Source of the DNA: CAVQUE01 sp046290435
Lineage (GTDB): Bacteria; Actinomycetota; Acidimicrobiia; Acidimicrobiales; UBA8592
Assembly: GCA_046290435.1 (NCBI GenBank)
Contig: JBKAGO010000039.1
Coordinates: 76,691-140,690, forward strand
Reading direction: 5' to 3'
DNA length: 64,000 bases
Position 1 is the stretch's first letter; each line of letters begins with the position of its first letter. Positions 9,323-17,427 of the stretch are shown here, piece after piece. The position numbers were made by a program, and so were the translations under genes. The notes beneath the pieces were generated by a model, which saw nothing but the letters and a program-made list of their open reading frames with translations, searched no databases and was not told the origin of the DNA.

Positions 9323-9351
9323 CGGTTTCGGTCGTTCGAACGAGCTATGGT
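9323..9351 (+). promoter_or_regulatory. Candidate promoter with palindrome for the structured RNA
   Basis: TATGGT at 9346-9351 could be a -10 hexamer, placing the start near 9358, exactly where the first hairpin of the candidate RNA begins. The -35 region (around 9323-9328) is poor. A perfect 12-base palindrome, TCGTTCGAACGA (9332-9343), occupies the spacer and could be an operator. This is inference from position. Confidence 0.35.
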
Positions 9352-9357
9352 CAGACC

Positions 9358-9457
9358 ACCAGGTTCCGCCACCTGGTACGGCGACACTCATCGGGATCCG
9401 CCGCCCGATGTCGCCTAGACCGGCACTCCTTTCCCCAAGGAGTGCCGGTCGCCTTTT
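9358..9457 (+). ncRNA. Candidate small structured RNA with C-rich loops
   Basis: Three hairpins follow each other with one to two bases between them. H1 is a perfect 7-bp stem (9358-9364 with 9371-9377) closing loop TCCGCC. H2 has outer stem 9380-9385/9410-9415 and inner stem 9390-9395/9404-9409 with a four-base bulge and a loop that also contains TCCGCC. H3 is a 13-bp terminator stem followed by T5. No good reading frame with a ribosome site lies across it. C-rich loops recall the actinobacterial 6C RNA and C-rich-loop sRNAs that mask Shine-Dalgarno sites, but I cannot assign it to a family. Confidence 0.5.
9418..9457 (+). terminator. Intrinsic terminator (13-bp stem, T5)
   Basis: A perfect 13-bp stem (9418-9430 with 9438-9450), 7-base loop, then GCCTTTTT. 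It is the strongest Rho-independent terminator in the window and lies 164 bases after the nth stop, which suits a separate short transcript. Confidence 0.85.
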
Positions 9458-9469
9458 TGGGGCTCTATC

Positions 9470-9650
9470 TCTGCGCCGGCTCGTCTCCGGCGGGCTCGCG
9501 CCGGGATCCCCTGCTCGGTCGCTCGGTTCGGGACGCACGCGCCGGCTGGTCGGCGGGCTGCGCAGCAGCGGCGTGGGGCCGAGACGGCACGGGTGCCAAG
9601 GGACCCGCCGGGGTGCCCAGCCGTCTCGGGGGAGGCGCAGAGCGCCGACG
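9470..9650. repeat. GC-rich intergenic direct repeat, copy A
   Basis: About 181 bp, nearly identical to copy B (9730-9925) apart from small indels. It starts TCTGCGCCGGCTCGTCTCC and ends GAGCGCCGACG. Inside are a 6-bp hairpin near the left end and a 10-bp inverted repeat (9579-9588 with 9620-9629, CCGAGACGGC/GCCGTCTCGG). Open frames run through on both strands, but they are full of Arg/Pro/Ala and show no protein-like pattern. A partial third copy of the left end appears at about 9693-9727. Confidence 0.85.
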
Positions 9651-9729
9651 GGTGGGGCTCGGTCTGGTCTGCCTTGTGAGGTGCCGCTCTCTGCTTGGCC
9701 GGCTCGTCTCCGGCGGGGCTCGCGGTGTT

Positions 9730-9925
9730 TCTGCGCCGGCTCGTCTCCGGCGGGCTCGCGCCGGGATCCCTCGCGCTCGGTCGTCTCGCGTTCGGTTCGG
9801 GACGCACGTCGCCGGCTGGTGTCGGCGGGCTCCGCAGCAGCGGCGTGGGGCCGAGACGGCACGGGGGTGCCCAAGGGACCCGCCGGGGTGCCCAGCCGTC
9901 TCGGGGGAGGCGCAGAGCGCCGACG
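9730..9925. repeat. GC-rich intergenic direct repeat, copy B
   Basis: About 196 bp, the second copy of the element at 9470-9650, 260 bases downstream in the same orientation. Compared with copy A it has short insertions, including one in the CTCGGTCG region. The 10-bp inverted repeat is retained. The remaining 9926-10044 holds another short similar string (GCGCCGGCGCTCGCTGGTC) but no gene that I can support. Confidence 0.85.
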
Positions 9926-10044
9926 TGTCCAGGACCGTCCCGGCCCGGTAGGAGCATCCCGACGCCCACGCAAGCCCGGGGCCGCCAACTGTGGGTGCCT
10001 GAGCGACGGGCTCCGCAGGGTCGCCCTGCGCCGGCGCTCGCTGG

Positions 10045-10239
10045 TCAGGAACGGGCGGCTCGGGCGGCGCGCTCGAGGCGTCGGGCCGCGGCCCGGAGGG
10101 ACCGTTCGACTTCGAAGAGCTCGTGCGCGACGTCGTCGCGGCCGCCGTTCTTGAAGACACCGGCGGTCTCGACGATGCGGCGGGTCAGGTCGGAGATCTG
10201 GGTCTCGACCGACGACAGCTCTGCGGTTTCGCGTTCCAT
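10045..10239 (-). CDS. Small helical protein divergent from hisD
   Basis: 64 residues starting MERETAELSSVETQISDLTR. The composition is that of one long amphipathic helical hairpin: acidic and polar at the N-terminus, then Arg/Ala-rich (RSLRAAARRLERAARAAR). It is much less Pro-rich than random frames in this GC-rich DNA, which supports coding. I do not recognise the family. The ATG at 10237-10239 is 97 bases from the hisD start, so the two share a divergent promoter region. Confidence 0.65.
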   Translation of the reverse strand: MERETAELSSVETQISDLTRRIVETAGVFKNGGRDDVAHELFEVERSLRAAARRLERAARAARS

Positions 10240-10336
10240 CGGCACAGTCTGTCCCCACCCGGGCGGGACCGCGGCATCGGTCACCGGCCCCGGCAATTCC
10301 TGGGCCACCGGCGAGGCGAGCCAGTAGCGTGTCCGG

Positions 10337-11647
10337 GTGCTGCAACGACTTGACCTGCGCGGCGTCGCCACATCCGACGTCGCCGCCCTTCTGCCCCGGC
10401 CCGTCGTCGACGGTGACGATCCCGTCGATTCGGTCCGGGCCATCATCGACGCCGTCCGCGCCGACGGCGATGCGGCGCTGCGGGCCTTCGCCGAGCGCTT
10501 CGATCCGGCCGTGCCTCCGTCGCTGCGGGTCGATCCCGACGAGATCGCCGCCGCCTGGGACGCCACATCGCCCGAGCTGCGCGACGCGTTGCAGACCGCC
10601 CACGACGGCATCGCGGCGTTCCACGCCACCCAACGCCACGCCCACACCACGAGCACCTACCTGGGCATCGAGATCGAGGCTCGCCAGCAGCCGGTCGATC
10701 GGGCCGGTTGCTACGTGCCCGGTGGGCGGGCGGCCTACCCGTCGACGCTGCTGATGACCGTCGTCCCGGCCCTCACCGCAGGGGTCGAGTCCGTCTGCGT
10801 CTGTGTGCCGCCCGGCGCCGACGGCCACATCGCCTCCATCACCCTGGCGGCGGCCCACGTCGCCGGTGTCGACGAGGTCTACGCCGTCGGGGGAGCACAG
10901 GCCATCGCCGCCATGGCCTACGGCACCGAGACCATCGCCCCGGTCGACGTCATCGCCGGCCCGGGCAACGCCTATGTGGCCATCGCCAAGCGCGAGGTCG
11001 CCGGCGACGTCGGGATCGCCGCCGCGTTCGCCGGGCCGTCGGAGATCGTCGTCATCGCCGACGACACTGCCCCGGTCGGTTTCGCCGCCATCGACGTCAT
11101 CGTCCAGGCCGAGCACGGCCCGGGCGGCCTGGCGTGGCTGATCACCTGGGACGAGGCCGTCGCCGACGCCGTCACCGACGAGGTCGCCCGACGCACGGCG
11201 TCCTCGCCCCGGCGCGCCGAGATCGAATCCACCCTTGCCGAGGGCGGCTACGCAGTCGTCGTCGACGGACCCGAGGCGGCTGTCGACGTCGCCAACCTCA
11301 TCGCCCCCGAGCACCTGCAGCTGATGGTGGCCGACCCCGACGCCCTGCTGGAGCGGGTCCGCCATGCCGGGGCGGTGTTCCGTGGGGCGCTGTCGCCGGC
11401 GTCGGTGGGTGACTACGTGGCGGGGCCGTCGCACGTGCTGCCCACCAACGGAACGGCAAGGTTCGCCGGGGCGCTGACCGTGGCCGACTTCTGCAAGGAC
11501 ATCCACGTCATCACCTGCGACCAGACAGCGATCGACGCCGTGGCCGCTGCGGTCGCGACGCTCGCCGACGCCGAGGGTCTTGCCGCCCACGCCGAGTCGG
11601 TCCGGATGCGGACCTCGGCCGCCGCCGGCGGGAACGCGGCATCGTGA
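10337..11647 (+). CDS. hisD: Histidinol dehydrogenase
   Basis: 436 residues. Family landmarks: CYVPGGRAAYPSTLLMTVVP, IAGPGNAYVAIAKREVAGD, GPSEIVVIADDTA, the Gln and His zinc ligands in VQAEHGPGG, the catalytic Glu-His in IAPEHLQL, and DFCKDIHVITC. Reaction: NAD-dependent two-step oxidation of histidinol to histidine. It is the first gene of a six-gene run, hisD-C-B-H-A-F, in which each gene overlaps the next by four bases. Start is GTG at 10337. hisG, hisE and hisI are not in the window. Confidence 0.97.
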   Translation: MLQRLDLRGVATSDVAALLPRPVVDGDDPVDSVRAIIDAVRADGDAALRAFAERFDPAVPPSLRVDPDEIAAAWDATSPELRDALQTAHDGIAAFHATQRHAHTTSTYLGIEIEARQQPVDRAGCYVPGGRAAYPSTLLMTVVPALTAGVESVCVCVPPGADGHIASITLAAAHVAGVDEVYAVGGAQAIAAMAYGTETIAPVDVIAGPGNAYVAIAKREVAGDVGIAAAFAGPSEIVVIADDTAPVGFAAIDVIVQAEHGPGGLAWLITWDEAVADAVTDEVARRTASSPRRAEIESTLAEGGYAVVVDGPEAAVDVANLIAPEHLQLMVADPDALLERVRHAGAVFRGALSPASVGDYVAGPSHVLPTNGTARFAGALTVADFCKDIHVITCDQTAIDAVAAAVATLADAEGLAAHAESVRMRTSAAAGGNAAS

Positions 11648-12717
11648 GTACCCGGCCGCAGGTCCGTGACGATCTGGCGCTGATGGCGGGGTACCACTCG
11701 CCCCAGGTCGAGGTCGAGGTCCGTCTCAACACCAACGAGAGCCCCGAGCCGCCGCCTGCTGCGTGGCGCGACGCGCTCGCCGCCGAGCTCAGCCGCATCG
11801 AGTGGCACCGCTATCCCGACCGTGCCGCCATCGAGCTGCGCCGGGCGTTGGCCGATCATCACGGTGTCGACCCGGCCATGGTGTTCGTGGCCAACGGTTC
11901 CAACGAGGTCCTCCAGACGCTGCTGTTGGCCTATGGCGGCCCGGGGCGCACCGCGGCCACGTTCGAACCCACCTATGCCCTGCACTCCCACATTGCCCGT
12001 CTCACCGGCACCGGGGTGCTGGTCGGCGAGCGCGACGACTCGCTGGCCCTCGACGGCGCCGAGGTCGCCCGTGTTCTCGACATCGGTCCCGACGTCGTGT
12101 TCCTGTGCTCGCCGAACAACCCCACCGGCATGGCCGAACCCGAGGACCTGGTGCAGGCCGTCATCGAACGCGGCGCCGCCGATGGCACGGTCGTGGTCGT
12201 CGACGAGGCCTACGGCCAGTTCGCCGACTGGTCCGCGGTCGACCTCGTGGACGACGAGCTGCCGCTGGTGGTCACCCGGACGTTCTCCAAGACGTGGTCG
12301 ATGGCGGCGGCCCGGCTCGGCTATGCCATCGCCCCCACCTGGATGGTCGAAGCGCTCGATCAGATCGTCCTGCCGTACCACCTCGACGTCGCGAAGCAGA
12401 TCGCCGGGCGCCTGGCCCTCGACCACGTCGACGAGATGAACGACCGCGTCGGCCGCCTCGTATCCGAGCGCGAGCGCCTCGTGGCCACCCTCGACGCGCT
12501 CCCGGTCCGGGTCTGGCCGTCGGCTGCCAACTTCGTCCTGTTCCGGCCCGAGACCCTCGACGGCGACGCCGTCTGGCAGGGCCTGCTCGACCGGTCGGTC
12601 CTGGTGCGCAACTGCGCCTCGTGGCCGCGCCTCGACGGGTGCCTGCGGGTCACCATCGGCACACCGGACGAGAACGATCGCTTCCTCGCCGCCCTCACGG
12701 AGGTCCTCGCCCCATGA
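11644..12717 (+). CDS. hisC: Histidinol-phosphate aminotransferase
   Basis: 357 residues, fold-type I PLP enzyme. It shows NTNESPEPPP near the N-terminus, FVANGSNEVLQTLLLAYGGP, CSPNNPTGM, VVDEAYGQF and the PLP Lys in TFSKTWSMAAARLGYA (about residue 216). It transaminates imidazole-acetol phosphate with glutamate. Start GTG at 11644 lies within the hisD stop (GTGA). Confidence 0.96.
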   Translation: MSTRPQVRDDLALMAGYHSPQVEVEVRLNTNESPEPPPAAWRDALAAELSRIEWHRYPDRAAIELRRALADHHGVDPAMVFVANGSNEVLQTLLLAYGGPGRTAATFEPTYALHSHIARLTGTGVLVGERDDSLALDGAEVARVLDIGPDVVFLCSPNNPTGMAEPEDLVQAVIERGAADGTVVVVDEAYGQFADWSAVDLVDDELPLVVTRTFSKTWSMAAARLGYAIAPTWMVEALDQIVLPYHLDVAKQIAGRLALDHVDEMNDRVGRLVSERERLVATLDALPVRVWPSAANFVLFRPETLDGDAVWQGLLDRSVLVRNCASWPRLDGCLRVTIGTPDENDRFLAALTEVLAP

Positions 12718-13304
12718 CACGCACCGCCACCCGCTCGCGGGCCACGAAGGAGACCTCGATCGAGATCTCGCTCGACATCGACGGATCCGGCCGCAGCGAC
12801 TGCTCGACGGGTCTGCCATTCTTCGATCACATGCTCGACCAGTTGGGCAAGCACGGCGGCTTCGACCTCACCGTCAAGGCGGTCGGCGACCTCGAGATCG
12901 ACAGCCACCACACCGTCGAGGACGTCGGCATCGCGCTGGGCGCCTGCTTCGCCGAGGCGATGGGCGACAAGGCCGGCGTGCGCCGCTTCGCCACCGCGGC
13001 CTGCCCGCTCGACGAGGCCCTCGTCGAGGTCGCGCTCGACCTGTCCGGCCGGCCGTTCCTGGTGTACGAGATCGATCCTCCCGGCGAGAAGATCCTGGGC
13101 ACCCCGCCGTTCGACCCGCAGCTGGTCGAGGAGTTCTGGCGGGCCTTCGTGACCTCGGGCGGTATCACGCTGCACCAGGTCCTGGTGCGCGGCAAGAACA
13201 CCCACCACATCATCGAGTCGTGCTTCAAGAGCACGGCGAGGGCACTGCGCGACGCCGTGCGCATCGAAGGCGGCGACGTCCCCTCCACCAAGGGCGTCCT
13301 GTGA
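12714..13304 (+). CDS. hisB: Imidazoleglycerol-phosphate dehydratase
   Basis: 196 residues, the monofunctional dehydratase without the phosphatase domain. Key motifs: FFDHMLDQLGKHGGFDL, DSHHTVEDVGIALG, RPFLVYEI and GKNTHHIIESCFKSTARAL; the paired His-rich motifs bind the two metals. The histidinol-phosphatase must be encoded elsewhere. The ATG overlaps the hisC stop. Confidence 0.97.
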   Translation: MTRTATRSRATKETSIEISLDIDGSGRSDCSTGLPFFDHMLDQLGKHGGFDLTVKAVGDLEIDSHHTVEDVGIALGACFAEAMGDKAGVRRFATAACPLDEALVEVALDLSGRPFLVYEIDPPGEKILGTPPFDPQLVEEFWRAFVTSGGITLHQVLVRGKNTHHIIESCFKSTARALRDAVRIEGGDVPSTKGVL

Positions 13305-13960
13305 CCCGGGAGGCGATCGGCCGCCCACGCATCGCCGTGCTCGACTACGGCATCGGGAACCTGCGATCGGCCCAGAAGGCGCTCGAGCGCGCCGGCGCCG
13401 ACGCGCATCTGACCGCCGATCCCGACGAGGTCGACGCGGCCGACGGTGTGGTGCTGCCCGGGGTGGGTAACTTCGGCCGCTGTGTCGATGCCCTGATCGG
13501 CGCCGGGGTCGACACCATCGCCCACGCCGCCGTCCGCTCCGGTCGGCCCTTCCTCGGCATCTGCGTCGGCATGCAGCTGCTCTACGAGGGCAGCGACGAG
13601 TCGCCCGACCGGGTCGGCCTCGGCATCCTGCCCGGCCGTGTCCGGTTGCTGCCCGGCGACGTCAAACGCCCCCAGATGCAGTGGAACGCCATCCGGGTGA
13701 CCCGGCCGTCGCCGTTGCTCGAGGGCCTCGACGGCCAGTGGCTCTACTTCGTGCACTCCTACGCCGCCGACGACACCGGCGCCGATTGCGTGATCGCCAC
13801 ATGCGACTACGGCGGCCCCGTGGCCGCGGCAGTGCAGCGCGACAACGTGTTCGCCACCCAGTTCCACCCCGAGAAGTCCAGCGACGCCGGCCGGCACCTG
13901 CTCACCAACTTCGTGGCGCTGTGCCGGCCGGGCACGCAAGGCCAGGGAGCCGACCGATGA
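13301..13960 (+). CDS. hisH: Imidazole glycerol phosphate synthase, glutaminase subunit
   Basis: 219 residues, class I glutamine amidotransferase. It begins IAVLDYGIGNLRSAQKALE, has VLPGVGNFG, the nucleophile Cys in FLGICVGMQLLYEGS and the His-Glu pair in ATQFHPEKSS. It supplies ammonia to HisF. Start GTG at 13301 overlaps the hisB TGA. Confidence 0.96.
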   Translation: MTREAIGRPRIAVLDYGIGNLRSAQKALERAGADAHLTADPDEVDAADGVVLPGVGNFGRCVDALIGAGVDTIAHAAVRSGRPFLGICVGMQLLYEGSDESPDRVGLGILPGRVRLLPGDVKRPQMQWNAIRVTRPSPLLEGLDGQWLYFVHSYAADDTGADCVIATCDYGGPVAAAVQRDNVFATQFHPEKSSDAGRHLLTNFVALCRPGTQGQGADR

Positions 13961-14721
13961 GCTTCGACCTGTATCCAGCCATCGACCTGCGGGGCGGGCG
14001 CTGCGTGCGGCTCATGCAGGGCGACTACGACCGCGAGACCGTCTACGGCGACGACCCGGTCGCGCAGGCCCAGGCCTTCGCGGCGGCGGGCGCGCCGTGG
14101 ATCCACGTCGTCGACCTCGACGCGGCCCGCTCGGGCGATCCCGTCAACCGCCCCGTGGTCGCTGCCATCGCCGCGGCCGTCGACGTGCCGGTGCAGACCG
14201 GCGGCGGGGTGCGCAGCATCGAGGCCGCCGAGGCCCTGTTCGATGCCGGCGTCACCAGGGTGGTCATCGGCACGGCAGCGGTGGAGAACCCGTCGCTCGC
14301 CGAGAACCTGACCGCTGCCGGGCACCGGGTCGCGATCGGCCTGGACGGCCGCAACGGCCGCATCGCCACCCACGGCTGGGAGACCGAGACCGACCTCGAG
14401 GTCGTGGAGATGGCCCGCCGTTTCGGCGATCTGGGCGTCGACGCCGTGGTCGTCACCGAGATCGCCCGGGACGGCACCCTCGAGGGTCCCGACATCGCCG
14501 GGCTGTCCGCCGTGTTGGCGGGCTCGGGTGTCGATGTCATCGCCTCGGGCGGCGTGGGCGACATCGACCACGTTCGTGATCTGGTTGCCGTCGACGTCGA
14601 CGGCCGTCACCTCGCCGGTGTCATCGTCGGCCGTGCCATCTACGAGGGCACCATCGATCTCGCCGCCGCCATAGCGGTCACTGCCGGCGGGTCCGGGCGC
14701 AACGACGGGGGAGTGTCGTGA
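13957..14721 (+). CDS. hisA: ProFAR isomerase (HisA)
   Basis: 254 residues, (beta/alpha)8 barrel. Catalytic Asp residues are in YPAIDLRGGRCVRLMQGDY and VVTEIARDGTLEGPD; GGGVRSIE and ASGGVGDIDHV bind the two phosphates. In many Actinobacteria this gene is the bifunctional priA, which replaces trpF. Here a separate trpF exists at 22498, so a dedicated HisA is the simpler reading. The ATG overlaps the hisH stop. Confidence 0.94.
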   Translation: MSFDLYPAIDLRGGRCVRLMQGDYDRETVYGDDPVAQAQAFAAAGAPWIHVVDLDAARSGDPVNRPVVAAIAAAVDVPVQTGGGVRSIEAAEALFDAGVTRVVIGTAAVENPSLAENLTAAGHRVAIGLDGRNGRIATHGWETETDLEVVEMARRFGDLGVDAVVVTEIARDGTLEGPDIAGLSAVLAGSGVDVIASGGVGDIDHVRDLVAVDVDGRHLAGVIVGRAIYEGTIDLAAAIAVTAGGSGRNDGGVS

Positions 14722-15497
14722 CCAACATCCGGGTCATCCCGTGCCTCGACGTCGACGCGGGACGCGTGGTCAAGGGCACCAACTTCGTCGACCTCGTCGA
14801 CGCGGGCGACCCCGTCGAGCTCGCCGCGCGCTACGACGCCGAGGGCGCCGACGAGCTGGTTTTCCTCGACATCACCGCATCCTCCGACGCCCGCGACACC
14901 ATCTACGACCTGGTGCGACGCACGGCTGAGGAGGTGTTCATCCCCTTCACCGTCGGCGGCGGCATCCGCACCGTCGAGCACGCCCGGCGCCTGCTGCGCG
15001 AGGGCGCCGAGAAGGTGTCGGTCAACTCGGCTGCGGTCGACCGGCCCGAGCTGATCGGCGAGATCTCCGCCGAGTTCGGTGCCCAGTGCACGGTGGTGGC
15101 CATCGACGCCCGCCGCCACGACGGCGGCCCATCACCCGAGCTGCCCAGCGGCTTCGAGGTGTTCGTCCATGGCGGCCGCACCGCGACCGGCATCGACGCC
15201 GTCGCGTGGGCGGCGCGTGCCGAGAGTCTCGGCGCAGGCGAGATCCTGCTGACGTCGATGGATCGCGACGGCACCCGCGACGGCTTCGACACCGAGCTCA
15301 CCCGGGCCATCGCCGACGCGACGAACGTCCCGGTCATCGCCAGCGGCGGCGTCGGCAACCTCGACCACCTCGTCGAAGGCGTCACCGAGGGCGGCGCCGA
15401 TGCGGTGCTGGCCGCCAGCATCTTCCACTTCGGCGAACACACCATCCGCGAGGCGAAGGCCCACCTGGCCCGAGCAGGCATAGCCGTCAGACCCTGA
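14718..15497 (+). CDS. hisF: Imidazole glycerol phosphate synthase, cyclase subunit
   Basis: 259 residues. Catalytic Asp residues appear in VIPCLDVDAGRVVKGTNF and LLTSMDRDGTRDGFDTEL; FTVGGGIRTVE and ASGGVGNLDHL are the phosphate loops. It pairs with HisH to form IGP and AICAR. Start GTG at 14718 overlaps the hisA stop; this is the last gene of the his run. Confidence 0.97.
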   Translation: MTNIRVIPCLDVDAGRVVKGTNFVDLVDAGDPVELAARYDAEGADELVFLDITASSDARDTIYDLVRRTAEEVFIPFTVGGGIRTVEHARRLLREGAEKVSVNSAAVDRPELIGEISAEFGAQCTVVAIDARRHDGGPSPELPSGFEVFVHGGRTATGIDAVAWAARAESLGAGEILLTSMDRDGTRDGFDTELTRAIADATNVPVIASGGVGNLDHLVEGVTEGGADAVLAASIFHFGEHTIREAKAHLARAGIAVRP

Positions 15498-15499
15498 GC

Positions 15500-15671
15500 G
15501 GCCTGGTCGTGTTCGGCGGTGATCTGCAGCGCCAATTCGAGCCGCACGGGCGAGCTGGATTTCGTCGGTCCGCGCCATGGCCAGAGATGCAGCGAATGCC
15601 AGACAGTCCAGGTTGTCGCCATGGGCTGCGAGAATCATGACGATGTCGATGAGCGACTTGGCCGACAGCAC
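15500..15671 (-). pseudogene. Possible gene remnant between hisF and the phospholipase-like gene
   Basis: On the minus strand from an ATG at 15669-15671, about 40 residues look protein-like (SLIDIVMILAAHGDNLDCLA, then LAMARTDEIQLARA). Good-looking sequence continues in another frame (RLELALQITAEHDQAAQGL) if one base is missing. I do not recognise it. It could be a decayed gene at the left edge of the island, or chance. Apart from this and the upstream region of the next gene, nothing is seen in 15498-15766. Confidence 0.2.
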
Positions 15672-15753
15672 GGAAATCCTTGACGCCGAGTAGGCACGAA
15701 GTTACTGTGACCCATGGCACTGTATTGGCGGGGTGCTCTCATCCCGAACAATA

Positions 15754-15759
15754 GAGGAG
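15754..15759 (+). promoter_or_regulatory. Ribosome binding site deciding a TTG start
   Basis: GAGGAG lies seven bases before the TTG at 15767. The reading from this TTG gives a textbook signal peptide, so this site fixes the start of the phospholipase-like gene. The GTG and ATG codons of the downstream frame have no comparable site. Confidence 0.7.
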
Positions 15760-15766
15760 TCGAACT

Positions 15767-16974
15767 TTGAACGATGGGAAGCGGTCACGTCTGACCCAGG
15801 TCGGTGTGGTGTTGTGCCTGGCGCTGGGGGGGGACTGGTCGCCGCAAGCCCCGCGGCTGGGTTCCAGAGTGAGGCAGGACATCCTCAAGTCGTAGGTGCA
15901 CCGAACGAAGAGCCTTCGATAGAAGATACGGCCTCGGTGGGCTATTCAGGAAACGAGCGCTTGGCCTTTGATCACCTGCCTGCCTTTCCGTTCGACCCAG
16001 TCGGTCCTCTCGTTGGCCCTGGTGGACCGGAAGTCGAGTTCGAGGATCCAGCGATCGCCGCGCTGGCGATGGGAACCAGTGTCTTGGAGAGTGTTGTTGC
16101 GAGCCCGCCCAGGGTAAATGGTTCTAGTGCGGCGGTTGGTGCAATGCAGTTCGATTTCGGAGACCACACCTTGCGGCCATCCGACTCGGTCGATGGTCTT
16201 CTCGAGGCCATCCCTCGATCGGACGGTGTGCGCTGGTTCGTTCACCGGTTGGCCGGGGGTGGCCTGAGTTCGCTCGCCGTTTTCGAAGACCCCGATGGCC
16301 CGAACTCGGCGACTCTGGAGTACCACCTCGAGGCAAACCACCAAGTCGTTGCGTTCGATGATGGTTCGGCGCTCATGGTCGACGGGGAAACGGTGATCGG
16401 CATGGTATCGGCGCCGTGGGGGGTCGATGGCGCCGGGAATCCGGTGGAGGTAGTCCAGAGCTTCGGTGAAGGAACGATCACTGTCGGCTTCGACCCAGCG
16501 CAGGTAGATGTGTGGCCGGTAGTCCTCGACCCTACCTGGCACCCCATCAGATGCACTCGGATCAATCGGACGAGCACCGCAGGTCAGTATCTCGCCAGAA
16601 GGCACTGTCCGATTCGATCCGATATCACGGCCCGTGGATACTACCCTGAAAGAATGGAGCACTTCGGTCGATATCGTAACGTGAAGCGCTCTGGAGGGTG
16701 TGGTGATCCGTACCCGATACCCGATCGCCTCAGCATCTTCGGGGTGGGCGTGGTCTATGACTTCAGGCAGGCATGCAAAGCTCATGATTACTGCTACGAC
16801 CTTGGTCATTCAGAACGGCTGAACTACGCGAACGTGACCAAAGGGGCCTGTGACGCCTACTTGCTTGCGGACATGTACTTCGATTGCGGCCATCGGTCAA
16901 GAATTCACCGCTCGCGCTGCTACCGCACGGCAGATCTATTTTACGGATTCGTTGTTGCTGTGGGCAGGTTCTGA
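15767..16974 (+). CDS. Secreted phospholipase A2-like protein, frameshifted at a G8 tract
   Basis: From TTG the frame reads NDGKRSRLTQVGVVLCLALGG and then enters eight G (15826-15833); as written it stops at 15893-15895. One more G would continue it into LVAASPAAGFQS, giving a complete Sec signal peptide and a 402-residue protein. The middle region (about residues 100-270) contains VDVWPVVLDPTWHP, a pattern I associate with secreted actinobacterial carrier regions. The C-terminal 95 residues contain YDFRQACKAHDYCYDLG and CDAYLLADMYFDC, matching the prokaryotic PLA2 CxxHD motif and the helix bearing the second catalytic Asp. Codon use is less GC-rich than in the neighbours. The frameshift may be a sequencing error, phase variation or decay. 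Confidence 0.7.
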
Positions 16975-17023
16975 TTGGTTTCGAATAGGCTAATTATAGA
17001 TCTCACGGCTCGGGACTTGATGT

Positions 17024-17410
17024 ATGATTAAGCCATGGTCTTGGGGGGTCTGGTTGGTTCAATCTGTTTTGATGACGCTGCTGGTTGTTGCCGCCGTTGG
17101 CCTAGCGCAGTTGGAGATAAATCGGGTTGGAAATTGGTCGGGCGGCTGGGACGACGTGGCGCGACTCTCGTTGCTCGGTCCGGTACCGGCGGCCCTCGCG
17201 CTCTCCTTCGCTGACCTTCGCACGCCTCTGGGCATCCTTGCAGCAGCAACACTCGTGGGTTTCACGCTGGTCACCGGTGTGCTCTGGGCCCACGCGGAGT
17301 CAGCAACGGCGGCGATCTTGTACTTTCCCCAATTCGTGCTGTTCGTGCCCTGGGCCGTTGCCTTTGCGATCTGGAGCCGGTTCTACGCTCGGGACAGAAT
17401 GGACACGTGA
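17024..17410 (+). CDS. Small four-helix membrane protein next to the PLA2-like gene
   Basis: 128 residues with four hydrophobic segments, including VWLVQSVLMTLLVVAAVGLA near the start, PVPAALALSFADL, LGILAAATLVGFTLVTGVLW and YFPQFVLFVPWAVAFAIW. The end is basic and polar (SRFYARDRMDT). I do not recognise the family. It lies 49 bases after the PLA2-like gene in the same orientation, preceded by AT-rich DNA (CTAATTATAGATCTC). A protective role against the phospholipase is speculation from position only. Confidence 0.7.
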   Translation: MIKPWSWGVWLVQSVLMTLLVVAAVGLAQLEINRVGNWSGGWDDVARLSLLGPVPAALALSFADLRTPLGILAAATLVGFTLVTGVLWAHAESATAAILYFPQFVLFVPWAVAFAIWSRFYARDRMDT

Positions 17411-17427
17411 GACCTTCGTCACAAGCG

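Noticed and set aside
9358..9457. Assignment of the candidate RNA to the 6C RNA family
   Set aside because: The C-rich loops are similar in style, but I cannot verify the consensus and the loops do not show uninterrupted runs of six C.
8834..11590. Long minus-strand frame (918 codons) antisense to nth and hisD
   Set aside because: It is the stop-poor antisense frame of GC-rich genes. Composition is Gly/Arg/Asp-rich without motifs, while the plus strand carries clear nth and hisD.
15733..15766. ATG/GTG starts of the downstream frame as the true start of the PLA2-like gene
   Set aside because: Residues before the G tract in that frame (SNFERWEAVTSDPGRCG) do not form a signal peptide and lack a ribosome site, whereas the TTG frame gives both.
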